46,538 nucleotides of DNA from NCBI GenBank assembly GCA_030523275.1, contig JAUNIX010000024.1, forward strand, positions 1-46,538, in the 5' to 3' direction. This document shows positions 7,736 to 14,936 of this stretch, in pieces. The number at the start of each line of letters is the position of its first letter. The first letter of the stretch is position 1. The position numbers and the translations under genes are program-made. The notes under the pieces were generated by a model, which made no database searches, was not told where the DNA came from, and was given only the letters and a program-made list of their open reading frames with translations. This DNA comes from Lachnospiraceae bacterium. GTDB lineage: Bacteria > Bacillota > Clostridia > Lachnospirales > Lachnospiraceae.

Positions 7736-8242
7736 CTAAAAACGTTTATCTATTTTATTTCTTCCGACAAATAACACGATTTTTTCCAAATATCTCTTTA
7801 ATACAATCTGAATTTCTTCTTTTGGATGCATTGGTGCAACCAAAATAGAATACAATCCCACTCGATTTGCCCCAAAAACGTCAGTAAACAATTGATCGCC
7901 GACAAACATCGTATTCTTTTCGTTGGTTCCCATTAAACGCATAGCCTTTTGATAACCCGATTTTGCCGGTTTATTTGCTTTATATATATAATGGCTATGA
8001 ATATCCTTATTAAAACGTTGTACTCGTTCCTCTTTATTATTAGAAGTCAAGCATGTATCAAAACCAATGTTTTTTAATGTCTGAAACAGACGAACTGCAC
8101 GTTCATCTGCATCTGCTCCATGCGGAACCAGTGTATTATCAATATCAAAGATAATGCCGCGAAATCCTTTTTCATAATACTCCTGAAAATTCACGGCATA
8201 CGTTGATTTATAATATACAGATGGATAAAATTTCTTGAACAT
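7736..8242 (-). CDS. yqeG: YqeG-family HAD phosphatase
   Basis: A 168-residue HAD phosphatase of the YqeG type. The nucleophile motif is FDIDNTLVPHG (about 32-42), motif II LTSNN, and motif III/IV contains the lysine of KANKPAKSGY and FVGDQLFTDVFGANRVG. The family includes the yeast mitochondrial phosphatidylglycerophosphate phosphatase Gep4, so a role in phosphatidylglycerol synthesis is plausible, but this is inference from the family. It follows the sigma factor gene on the same strand but has its own promoter overlapping that gene's end. Its stop lies next to the shared terminator. Confidence 0.88.
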   Translation of the reverse strand: MFKKFYPSVYYKSTYAVNFQEYYEKGFRGIIFDIDNTLVPHGADADERAVRLFQTLKNIGFDTCLTSNNKEERVQRFNKDIHSHYIYKANKPAKSGYQKAMRLMGTNEKNTMFVGDQLFTDVFGANRVGLYSILVAPMHPKEEIQIVLKRYLEKIVLFVGRNKIDKRF

Positions 8243-8284
8243 TTCTTATGTACTCCTGTCATTCTTCAATCATTTTGTAATTTC

Positions 8285-8313
8285 ATTATATAGTATTTTT
8301 CATAGAATCTCAA
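8285..8313 (-). promoter_or_regulatory. Probable promoter of yqeG
   Basis: On the - strand, TTGAGA (8308-8313), 17-base spacer, TATAAT (8285-8290). The -35 box overlaps the stop codon of the upstream sigma factor gene. Confidence 0.65.
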
Positions 8314-8945
8314 GATTCCCAATCTTCTTCAAACTTTTTCCTCAGATTTTCTAAAGCACGTTTCTCAATCCTACTCACATATGATCTAGAAATCCCCAGT
8401 TCTTTTGCAATTTCTTTTTGCGTCATTTCCTTTCTTCCATATAATCCATAACGGCAAATTATAATATATTTCTCTCTTCTATCTTCCATCTTATGGATAA
8501 TCTCATATAAACGCTGTTTACTATCTGTCAAAAAAGCTTTTTCTGCAAAATCGACTTCTGGTTCACAAATAATATCCAGAAGATTAATCTCATTCCCCTC
8601 TTTATCACTTCCAATTGGCTCATAGATAGAAACATCTTTGACGCTCTTTTTTTTATAACGAAGTGTCATTAAAATCTCATTTTCAATACATTTTGAAGCA
8701 TACGTAACTAATCGATTATTAGATTCCATTTTAAAAGTATTAATCGCCTTGATCAACCCAATTGTACCGACAGAGATCAAATCCTCTGTTTCTTTTTCAT
8801 AGTTATGGTATTTCTTGACGATGTGCGCGACCAAACGCATATTATGAACAACCAGAAGATTCCTTGCTTCAATATCTCCCTGTAATGCATCAGTCAGATA
8901 TTTTCTCTCCTCCTCTGGCGATAATGGCTTTCTGAATGTACGCAA
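8310..8945 (-). CDS. sigK: SigK-like RNA polymerase sigma factor (sigma-70 family, group 3)
   Basis: A 211-residue sigma factor. The order RLVAHIVKKY, EDLISVGTIGLIKAI and CIENEILMTLR (region 2), DPIG-like YEPIGSDKEGNEINLLDI, then KEIAKELGISRSYVSRIEKRAL (region 4.2) is the pattern of the late mother-cell sporulation factor sigma-K. The protein begins directly at the PLSPEEERKYL segment, so the roughly 20-residue pro-sequence of Bacillus pro-SigK is missing, as reported for some clostridial SigK proteins. The start is a TTG at 8943-8945, preceded by AGAGGTG. No SpoIVF-type protease gene is nearby. A sporulation role is the default reading, but a paralogue with another role in a non-sporulating commensal is possible. 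Confidence 0.8.
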   Translation of the reverse strand: MRTFRKPLSPEEERKYLTDALQGDIEARNLLVVHNMRLVAHIVKKYHNYEKETEDLISVGTIGLIKAINTFKMESNNRLVTYASKCIENEILMTLRYKKKSVKDVSIYEPIGSDKEGNEINLLDIICEPEVDFAEKAFLTDSKQRLYEIIHKMEDRREKYIIICRYGLYGRKEMTQKEIAKELGISRSYVSRIEKRALENLRKKFEEDWES

Positions 8946-8947
8946 AA

Positions 8948-9008
8948 GAAAAGCACCTCTTAGCCCTTTTATACATTTTATGCAAAAACGGCTAAAAAAG
9001 TGCTTTTC
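8948..9008 (-). promoter_or_regulatory. Long hairpin covering the sigK ribosome-binding site
   Basis: GAAAAGCAC (8948-8956) and TTAGCC (8960-8965) pair with GGCTAA (8990-8995) and GTGCTTTTC (9000-9008), giving 15 bp with a small internal loop. There is no U tract, so it is a poor terminator. On the mRNA its 3' arm contains the AGAGGTG ribosome-binding site of the TTG-started SigK-like gene, which could restrict translation. Confidence 0.5.
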
Positions 9009-9011
9009 CGA

Positions 9012-10238
9012 CTAATCTTCTTTGCGACGTAGTAAATATCCCTCTGGAATATCTCGGCCAAAGTCTACATATATTTTCTGCTTTGGATGTGGCGCACTTT
9101 TCATTGGATTGCCCTCCTCATCTTCAATCGCATAGACTTCCACCTGTTCATTTTCACCATTTGGAATCATAATTTCTATCGTTTCTCCAACGCTAAACTT
9201 ATTCTTTTGTTCTAACGCAATCCAGCCTTTCTCATTCGTGCCCTGGACAATGCCAATATAGGTATACTCTTTTTCATATGTATTACTATTGTAAATCTGT
9301 GAAGACTCATCTGTTTTACCAAAATAAAATCCTGTAGTAAATTGGCGGTACGTACATTTTGAGATTTCACTATGATAGTAATCCATATGTTCACGATAAC
9401 ACTCTTCTGAAATAGCATAATCATCCAGTGCTTTTCGATATGTGCGAGCAACCGTTGCCACATAAAGGGCTGTTTTCATACGACCTTCAATCTTAAAACT
9501 GTCAACTCCAGCTTCCACAAGTTCTGGAATATATTCGACCATACACAAGTCTTTCGAATTAAAAATATAAGTTCCTCGCTCATTTTCATAAACTGGAAGA
9601 TATTCTCCTGGACGGCTCTCTTCCATAACCGCATATTTCCAACGGCATGGATGGGTACAAGCTCCATGATTCGCATTTCTACCCGTAAAATAATTACTAA
9701 GCAGACAACGACCAGAGTAGGAAATGCACATCGCTCCATGAACAAATGCCTCAATTTCCAGATCATCAGGTATATGTTCGCGAATATCTTTTAATTCTGC
9801 TAACGATAATTCACGAGCAGCTACCACTCTTGTTGCCCCCTGTTGGTGCCAAAAATTATAAGTCATATAATTTGTGCTATTTGCCTGTGTACTAATATGT
9901 ACATCAATCTCTGGTACTTCTTCTTTTGCAATCTGAAATACACCGGGATCCGAAATGATCAATCCATCTGGTTTCATTTCTTTTAGTTCTTTAAAATAGG
10001 CACGTACACCTTTTAAATCCATGTTATGGGCTACAATATTGGCTGTAACATATACTTTCTTTCCATGAGCATGGGCAAAATCAATACCCTCTCTCATATC
10101 TTCTTTTGAAAAATTCTTTGCTTTTGCACGCAGACCGTACATCTCACCACCAATGTATACCGCATCTGCGCCATAAATAACCGCTGTTTTTAGCACTTCC
10201 AGACTACTTGCTGGAATTAGTAATTCTGTCTTTCTCAT
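9012..10238 (-). CDS. trhP: tRNA U34 prephenate-dependent hydroxylase, peptidase U32 family
   Basis: A U32-family protein of 408 residues. The start at 10238 is chosen because AGGAGA sits 4 bases before it; an ATG 12 codons upstream has no site and would overlap trmR. The N-terminal U32 core reads LLIPASSLEVLKTAVIYGADAVYIGG. The family's cysteine-rich signature EAFVHGAMCISYSGRCLLSNY is followed by a GACTHPCRW segment, consistent with an iron-sulfur centre. TrhP proteins form 5-hydroxyuridine at the wobble position of certain tRNAs. The adjacent upstream gene looks like trmR, the methyltransferase that completes 5-methoxyuridine, which strongly supports this job over a protease role. Confidence 0.88.
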   Translation of the reverse strand: MRKTELLIPASSLEVLKTAVIYGADAVYIGGEMYGLRAKAKNFSKEDMREGIDFAHAHGKKVYVTANIVAHNMDLKGVRAYFKELKEMKPDGLIISDPGVFQIAKEEVPEIDVHISTQANSTNYMTYNFWHQQGATRVVAARELSLAELKDIREHIPDDLEIEAFVHGAMCISYSGRCLLSNYFTGRNANHGACTHPCRWKYAVMEESRPGEYLPVYENERGTYIFNSKDLCMVEYIPELVEAGVDSFKIEGRMKTALYVATVARTYRKALDDYAISEECYREHMDYYHSEISKCTYRQFTTGFYFGKTDESSQIYNSNTYEKEYTYIGIVQGTNEKGWIALEQKNKFSVGETIEIMIPNGENEQVEVYAIEDEEGNPMKSAPHPKQKIYVDFGRDIPEGYLLRRKED

Positions 10239-10266
10239 TTTGTCTCCTATCAATATGACATTCCCG

Positions 10267-10911
10267 CTATGCAACCCTTATGCTAACTGTTACACCATCA
10301 CCTAGCGGCAATACAACTGTTTCAAATTCTTTCATGTGAGTAATCTGATATAAATATTCTCTCATCCGTTTATGAATCGTACGATTTCTCCGCTCAATCG
10401 CATATCGCGACTTTACGACATCGCCATCTTGCAAAACATTATCAGAAACTAAAATGCCCCCAATCGGAATCATTCTTAGAAGCTCATCTAAAAAATGAAT
10501 ATATTGTCCTTTCGATGCATCAACAAAAATCATATCATACTTATCATTTAAATGTTTGAGGATTTCCATTGCATCCCCTTCTAACAGAGTAATGACATCC
10601 TCTTTCCCAAATAATTGAAAATTTTCTTTTGCCTTCTCAATTCTTTTCGCATTTCTCTCAATAGTCGTAATTGTACCGCCATTTGGCTGATATTGATTCA
10701 TATATAACGAAGAATAGCCAACTGCTGTTCCTACTTCAAGGATTTTCGCTGGCTGCTTCATTAATACTAAAATCTTTAATAATTCTTTTGTTTCTTTTTT
10801 TACAATCGGCACATAATGCTCTCTGGCTTCTTTTTCAATTTTCATTAATTCTTCACTGTCATCTGTCTCCAGAGAATGAATATACGCCACAATACGTTCA
10901 TCTACAATCAT
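10267..10911 (-). CDS. trmR: tRNA 5-hydroxyuridine O-methyltransferase (YrrM family)
   Basis: A 214-residue class I SAM-dependent O-methyltransferase of the caffeoyl-CoA-OMT fold. Motif I is ILEVGTAVGYSSLYM (about 57-71), the acidic motif follows as TIERNAKRIEKA, and the metal-binding strand is MIFVDASKGQYIHFLDELLRMI with ILVSDNV. In Bacillus subtilis the homologue YrrM (TrmR) methylates 5-hydroxyuridine in tRNA and sits beside the U32 proteins, as here, with an MltG-type gene immediately upstream, again as here. The start is 2 bases after the upstream stop and uses an AGGAAGG site inside that gene's end, so the genes are translationally coupled. Confidence 0.85.
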   Translation of the reverse strand: MIVDERIVAYIHSLETDDSEELMKIEKEAREHYVPIVKKETKELLKILVLMKQPAKILEVGTAVGYSSLYMNQYQPNGGTITTIERNAKRIEKAKENFQLFGKEDVITLLEGDAMEILKHLNDKYDMIFVDASKGQYIHFLDELLRMIPIGGILVSDNVLQDGDVVKSRYAIERRNRTIHKRMREYLYQITHMKEFETVVLPLGDGVTVSIRVA

Positions 10912-10913
10912 AG

Positions 10914-11279
10914 TTACCTTCCTGTAAATTTTTCCAGTAAATCATCGATTCCCATTGCATCTGTGACCTGATATTCTCCCGCACGTAAATGATAGCGGTG
11001 ATAATCGGAACATTGATATCTTATTTGCAGATAATACTTATTTTCAATAATTTCTGCCTGTTCTAATTTTTTCGCCAAATCACCAATGGTTTCTTTTTCT
11101 GCAATCGTAATTTTCACATTTTGTGTTTCTTTTTTATGATATGGCTCATTGGAAAAAGAATAATAGGACAGTTGATACATCCACAAAAAAATCAGGATGA
11201 CACCTACAATGAAAAGAGCCTCCAAAAACACTTTACCAAATGTTCTCCAAAATTTCTTATTTATTTGTTGTATTATCAT
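10914..11279 (-). CDS. MltG-like membrane protein lacking the catalytic domain
   Basis: A 121-residue protein with a short cytoplasmic N-terminus, one membrane helix (about 17-38) and an extracellular segment: NVKITIAEKETIGDLAKKL, EIIENKYYLQIRYQ, then LRAGEYQVTDAMGIDDLLEKFTGR. This matches the N-terminal LysM-like subdomain of the lytic transglycosylase MltG/YceG. The gene then stops, and the roughly 200-residue YceG catalytic domain with its essential glutamate is absent. The next gene starts 2 bases later, so no frameshifted remainder exists. The position matches that of B. subtilis yrrL (mltG) upstream of yrrM. It could be a regulatory or dimerisation relic that works with a full MltG elsewhere. 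Confidence 0.7.
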   Translation of the reverse strand: MIIQQINKKFWRTFGKVFLEALFIVGVILIFLWMYQLSYYSFSNEPYHKKETQNVKITIAEKETIGDLAKKLEQAEIIENKYYLQIRYQCSDYHRYHLRAGEYQVTDAMGIDDLLEKFTGR

Positions 11280-11327
11280 CCTGAATCCTTTCTAGACTTT
11301 ATTAGCCACGAAACAGTTACAATAAAC

Positions 11328-11669
11328 TTATATTTCATCGACAAAATCAATGTCTAACTCTATTTCGTCTGCAATGTCGATATACATTTCTTTTAATGCT
11401 AAAGTTAATCGATCAGTAGCTTCCATGAAAGCAACCACATCATGATCCATTAGGACATCCCGATATTTTTGTTGTAGTGCCTCTACCTCATCAAAATTAT
11501 CTTCCTGTGATCGCATCAGCTTATAATGCTGCTTTCGAAATTCATCATATTCTGCATATACTTTTTTCTTCTTCTTTAAAACTCCCAAACACTCTTGGTA
11601 CTGTACATAAAGGCTCGACTCTTGGATCACATGAATGAGATCATATGTTGCTTCTTTAATCTGTTTCAT
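11328..11669 (-). CDS. ylbF: YlbF/YmcA family protein
   Basis: A 113-residue all-helical protein of the YlbF/YmcA (Com_YlbF) family. In Bacillus these proteins form the Y-complex that stimulates RNase Y-dependent mRNA processing. The family pattern is seen in the long amphipathic helices VQYQECLGVLKKKKKVYAEYDEFRKQH and the acidic tail LDIDFVDEI. It lies 21 bases downstream of the RNase J gene on the same strand, so two RNA-decay factors appear to be co-transcribed. Which of the paralogues (YlbF, YmcA, YheA) it corresponds to is not certain from sequence alone. Confidence 0.75.
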   Translation of the reverse strand: MKQIKEATYDLIHVIQESSLYVQYQECLGVLKKKKKVYAEYDEFRKQHYKLMRSQEDNFDEVEALQQKYRDVLMDHDVVAFMEATDRLTLALKEMYIDIADEIELDIDFVDEI

Positions 11670-11690
11670 TTTCCTCTTCCTTTATCATTA

Positions 11691-13361
11691 CTAAACTTCC
11701 ATAATAATCGGTAAGATCATCGGATTTCTTCTTGTCTTTTTCCATAAGAAATCACTTAATGCATCTTTGACTACTGCTTTAATCCGACTCCAGTCAGAAA
11801 TATTTTTTCCCAGACAGTCATCCAAAGCATCTGCAACCACTTTTTTCGCTTCATCCATTAATCCTTCAGATTCTCTTACATATACAAATCCTCTAGAAAC
11901 AATGTCTGGACCAGCTAAAAGCTGATTACTATAACGCTCTAATGTGATAACAATAATAAGCAATCCATTCTTTGACAACTGTTGACGATCACGCAGTACA
12001 ATATTACCAACATCGCCGACACCAAGACCATCCACCAGTATTCCCTGTGCTGGAACCTTTCCTGTCACTTCTCCTTTTTTCTTTGAAACTTCCAAAACAT
12101 CTCCGGTACTCAGGACAAAAATATTTTCTTTTGGAATTCCCATGTCCTCTGCCAATCCTGCGTTACTGATCAAATGACGATATTCACCGTGAACAGGAAT
12201 TGCATATTGCGGTTTTGTAAGCGCATAAATCAAACGTAATTCCTCTTTGCAGGCATGTCCGGATACATGAGTATCTTGAAATACGATCTTCGCACCTTTT
12301 TTTGTCAGTTCGTTCATAATCTTGGAAACAGCTTTTTCATTTCCTGGGATTGGAGAAGAACTAAAAATAACAACATCATTTGGCTTAATGATGACTTTTT
12401 TATGACTGGAATTTGCCATACGGGAAAGTGCTGCCATTGTCTCACCCTGGCTTCCAGTTGTAATCAATGTCAACTGATCGTCTGTGTAATTACGCATTTC
12501 CTCTATTTCAATGACTGTATTATCTGGAATCTGGATACAGCCAAGTTCTGTCGCTGTCTTAATAACATTTACCATGCTACGCCCTTCTACGACAACTTTT
12601 CTTCCATATTTATGAGCGGAATTAATAATCTGCTGTACACGATCCACATTCGATGCAAATGTTGCGATAATAAGACGTTCTTTCCGATATTCATTAAAAA
12701 CATGATCTAATGTCTTTGCTACTGTACGTTCTGACGGTGTATAACCTTCGCGTAACGCATTGGTACTATCTGACATTAAAGCAAGGACACCCTTTTTACC
12801 AAGTTCCGCAAAGCGTGCTAAATCGATTGCTTCACCAAACAATGGCGTATGATCAATCTTAAAATCTCCAGTGTGAATGATAATTCCAGCTGGTGTATAA
12901 ATTGCTAACGCTGCTGCATCCGCAATACTATGATTTGTCTTAATAAATTCAATTCGAAAACAACCCAAATTAATGGATTGTCCATGTCTTACTACTTTTT
13001 TCTTAACTGCCCTTGTCAATCCATGTTCCTTTAATTTATTATCGATCAAACCCATTGTCAATTTTGTCGCATAAATTGGCATACTAAGTTCTTTTAATGC
13101 ATAAGGAATCGCTCCGATATGATCTTCATGACCATGTGTAATCACAAGTCCCTTCACCTTATCGGCATGTTCCTTCAAATAAGAAATATCTGGTATCACC
13201 AAGTCAATCCCCAGCATCTCTTCATTCGGAAATGCAAGTCCACAGTCAACGACAATAATCGAATCCTCATATTCAATAGCCGTTATATTCATACCAATCT
13301 GTTCCATTCCGCCCAATGGTATAATCTTAACCGGCTTATCTGCATTTTTAAATAATCTCAA
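11691..13361 (-). CDS. rnj: Ribonuclease J
   Basis: A 556-residue metallo-beta-lactamase/beta-CASP RNase that acts as 5'-3' exonuclease and endonuclease in mRNA decay and rRNA maturation. The catalytic zinc motif is THGHEDHIGAIPY (His76, His78, Asp80, His81), with HTGDFKID further on. The beta-CASP region includes SDSTNALREGYTPSE and ATFASNVDRVQQII. The motif VHGEYRHL (motif C) follows, and then the C-terminal domain ending NPMILPIIMEV. Length and order match RNase J1/J2. Only one copy is in the window, so J1 and J2 cannot be told apart. It is the probable lead gene of an rnj-ylbF pair following fur. Confidence 0.95.
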   Translation of the reverse strand: MRLFKNADKPVKIIPLGGMEQIGMNITAIEYEDSIIVVDCGLAFPNEEMLGIDLVIPDISYLKEHADKVKGLVITHGHEDHIGAIPYALKELSMPIYATKLTMGLIDNKLKEHGLTRAVKKKVVRHGQSINLGCFRIEFIKTNHSIADAAALAIYTPAGIIIHTGDFKIDHTPLFGEAIDLARFAELGKKGVLALMSDSTNALREGYTPSERTVAKTLDHVFNEYRKERLIIATFASNVDRVQQIINSAHKYGRKVVVEGRSMVNVIKTATELGCIQIPDNTVIEIEEMRNYTDDQLTLITTGSQGETMAALSRMANSSHKKVIIKPNDVVIFSSSPIPGNEKAVSKIMNELTKKGAKIVFQDTHVSGHACKEELRLIYALTKPQYAIPVHGEYRHLISNAGLAEDMGIPKENIFVLSTGDVLEVSKKKGEVTGKVPAQGILVDGLGVGDVGNIVLRDRQQLSKNGLLIIVITLERYSNQLLAGPDIVSRGFVYVRESEGLMDEAKKVVADALDDCLGKNISDWSRIKAVVKDALSDFLWKKTRRNPMILPIIMEV

Positions 13362-13422
13362 AATAATTCCTCCATTTATTCTTTTTCACGCACATTAAGA
13401 GGGGAATTACTGTACTCTGTCT

Positions 13423-13872
13423 TTAAGATTGCTTTTGTTTACAATCCTGACAATATCCGTACATTTTCACTTCATGATCACAAACTTTAAAACCTGTTGT
13501 GGATTCAATTCTTTCTTCCAAAGTTTCCATCAGATCTTCTTTAAATTCCAAAACTTTCCCGCATGATATACAAATCAGATGATGATGATGATGACCACCA
13601 CCTGCTGTTCCTGCCAATTCATAGCGTACAAATCCATCATCCAGATCTAATGTGTCAATCAGTCCCAACTCTGTTAATAGTTTTAATGTACGATACACGG
13701 TAGCAATTCCAATCTCTGGCTGTTTTTTACATACTAATTCATATATTTCTTCAGCAGTCAGATGCTTGGGACATTCCGATAATGATTCCAGAATCAATCC
13801 ACGTTGCGTTGTCATTTTCAGACCTTTACTCTTTAATAATTCTTTCAAATGTTCCATGTTTTTATTGTCCAT
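13423..13872 (-). CDS. fur: Fur-family transcriptional regulator
   Basis: A 149-residue ferric-uptake-regulator family repressor. The N-terminal winged helix contains KMTTQRGLILESL and the recognition helix IGIATVYRTLKLL. The dimerisation/metal domain has the HHHHHLIC cluster, a CxxC pair (CISC, about 103-106) and a second pair in YGYCQDC (about 140-143), which hold the structural zinc. Whether the regulatory metal is iron, zinc or manganese (Fur, Zur, PerR) cannot be read with confidence from the sequence. It follows ireB, ruvX and the DUF1292 gene on the same strand, an order seen in many Clostridia. Confidence 0.88.
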   Translation of the reverse strand: MDNKNMEHLKELLKSKGLKMTTQRGLILESLSECPKHLTAEEIYELVCKKQPEIGIATVYRTLKLLTELGLIDTLDLDDGFVRYELAGTAGGGHHHHHLICISCGKVLEFKEDLMETLEERIESTTGFKVCDHEVKMYGYCQDCKQKQS

Positions 13873-13902
13873 CTTCGCACCTCAACCACTAATGGAATAT
13901 TA

Positions 13903-14163
13903 TTAAAACGTAATATCCATATCATCCAATAGTTCGTTAAATACTCTTAATAAAGCTTCTATCTCTGTGTCATCTTCCACGATTTCATAAGAAACAAACT
14001 CCCCATCTTCCGGAACCTCTTTAAACAATAATACGGTATCTTCTTCCGCATCTAATACCAAAAGATAATTCTGTCCTGCAATCGTTGTCTGTTCTAATAC
14101 TTCTAATTGAATTTCATTTCCCTCATCATCCTGGAAAACGATAGTTTTTTGTTTTTCACTCAT
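13903..14163 (-). CDS. DUF1292 family protein (YrzB-like)
   Basis: An 86-residue acidic protein of the DUF1292 family: a beta-rich core [34 protein letters not shown] and the Asp/Glu-rich tail [16 protein letters not shown]. The function is unknown. In Firmicutes the family is almost always found in the ireB-ruvX-DUF1292 cluster, as here. Its ATG overlaps the end of ruvX by 8 bases, so the two are translationally coupled. No signal peptide, membrane helix or cysteine is present. Confidence 0.85.
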   Translation of the reverse strand: MSEKQKTIVFQDDEGNEIQLEVLEQTTIAGQNYLLVLDAEEDTVLLFKEVPEDGEFVSYEIVEDDTEIEALLRVFNELLDDMDITF

Positions 14164-14593
14164 TTTTCATTCCTGTTCCTTCTGCGTCCATATAACTTTG
14201 CAAAATAATGGATGCTGCCAACTGATCGATCACTGCTTTGCGATTCTCTCTGCGAACACCACCAGACATCAAAATACGTTCAGATTCCATCGTTGTTAGA
14301 CGTTCATCCCACAACACGACTGGCAAGCCTGTCCGCCTTTCTAAATGCTCTTTAAATGAGACAGCATCTTCCGCACGGTCTCCAACTGTATTATTCATAT
14401 TTTTGGGATAGCCAAGTATAATCTTTTCAACATCATTTTCTGCGATCAGTGTTTCTATCCGTGCCAAAGTTTTGCGAAGTTTATTTGGAGATTTTCGCGT
14501 AATCGTCTCAACCGGTTGTGCGGTAACCCCCAAAGGATCGCTTAAAGCGACTCCTACTGTTTTTGTTCCATAATCTAATCCAAGTAATCGCAT
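14156..14593 (-). CDS. ruvX: Holliday junction resolvase-like / pre-16S rRNA nuclease YqgF
   Basis: A 145-residue RNase H-fold nuclease that trims the 5' end of 16S rRNA and has been linked to Holliday-junction resolution. The motifs are [20 protein letters not shown] at the N-terminus (first catalytic Asp), [16 protein letters not shown] in the middle, and [15 protein letters not shown] followed by [14 protein letters not shown] with the last acidic residue. The ATG at 14593 is preferred over a TTG two codons earlier because AGTAGG lies 6 bases before it. It is located between ireB (7 bases upstream) and DUF1292 (8-base overlap). Confidence 0.92.
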   Translation of the reverse strand: MRLLGLDYGTKTVGVALSDPLGVTAQPVETITRKSPNKLRKTLARIETLIAENDVEKIILGYPKNMNNTVGDRAEDAVSFKEHLERRTGLPVVLWDERLTTMESERILMSGGVRRENRKAVIDQLAASIILQSYMDAEGTGMKNE

Positions 14594-14600
14594 AAACAAC

Positions 14601-14852
14601 CTACTTTAATTTTGTTTCGATGTACTGATTAAATAGGGCTTCTATGATTTCGTCGCGTTCCACGCGTCTGATCAATCCTCTTGCATTGTTATGACTTGTA
14701 ATATACGTAGGATCTCCAGACATAATATAACCAACAATCTGATTCACTGGATTATATCCTTTTTCTTTTAACGCTTCATAAACCTTTGCAAGTATTGTGT
14801 GAACGTCATATTCTTCTTTTACAACCTGAAATAATTGTGTATTATGTTCCAT
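14601..14852 (-). CDS. ireB: IreB family regulatory phosphoprotein (UPF0297)
   Basis: An 83-residue protein of the UPF0297/DUF965 family. In Enterococcus the member IreB is a small protein phosphorylated by the Ser/Thr kinase IreK and modulates cell-wall stress tolerance. Family landmarks are [44 protein letters not shown], which contains the conserved GYNP and SGDPTYI parts, and the end [10 protein letters not shown]. It is the first gene of the ireB-ruvX-DUF1292-fur run. No kinase gene is in this window. Confidence 0.92.
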   Translation of the reverse strand: MEHNTQLFQVVKEEYDVHTILAKVYEALKEKGYNPVNQIVGYIMSGDPTYITSHNNARGLIRRVERDEIIEALFNQYIETKLK

Positions 14853-14903
14853 TTTTCATCACGTTCCTTTCCTTAATTATCTCTATTTTAATATAGTTAT
14901 TGT

Positions 14904-14936
14904 AAAAAGTAAAGCTTTGGCTTTTATACACTTTTT
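14904..14936 (-). terminator. Possible intrinsic terminator after mtaB
   Basis: On the - strand, AAAAAGT and AAAGC pair with GCTTT and ACTTTTT, with a 5-base bulge. The stem begins within the last codons of mtaB and is followed by a T-rich run. Confidence 0.4.

Noticed and set aside
9012..10238. Collagenase-type peptidase (U32) as the product
   Set aside because: The family name suggests a protease, but linkage to the YrrM-type methyltransferase and the cysteine-rich motif favour the tRNA hydroxylase role.
12255..12710. 151-codon + strand open frame opposite RNase J
   Set aside because: It lies fully inside rnj on the other strand, is rich in Cys, His and Asn as expected for a shadow, and has no recognisable domain.
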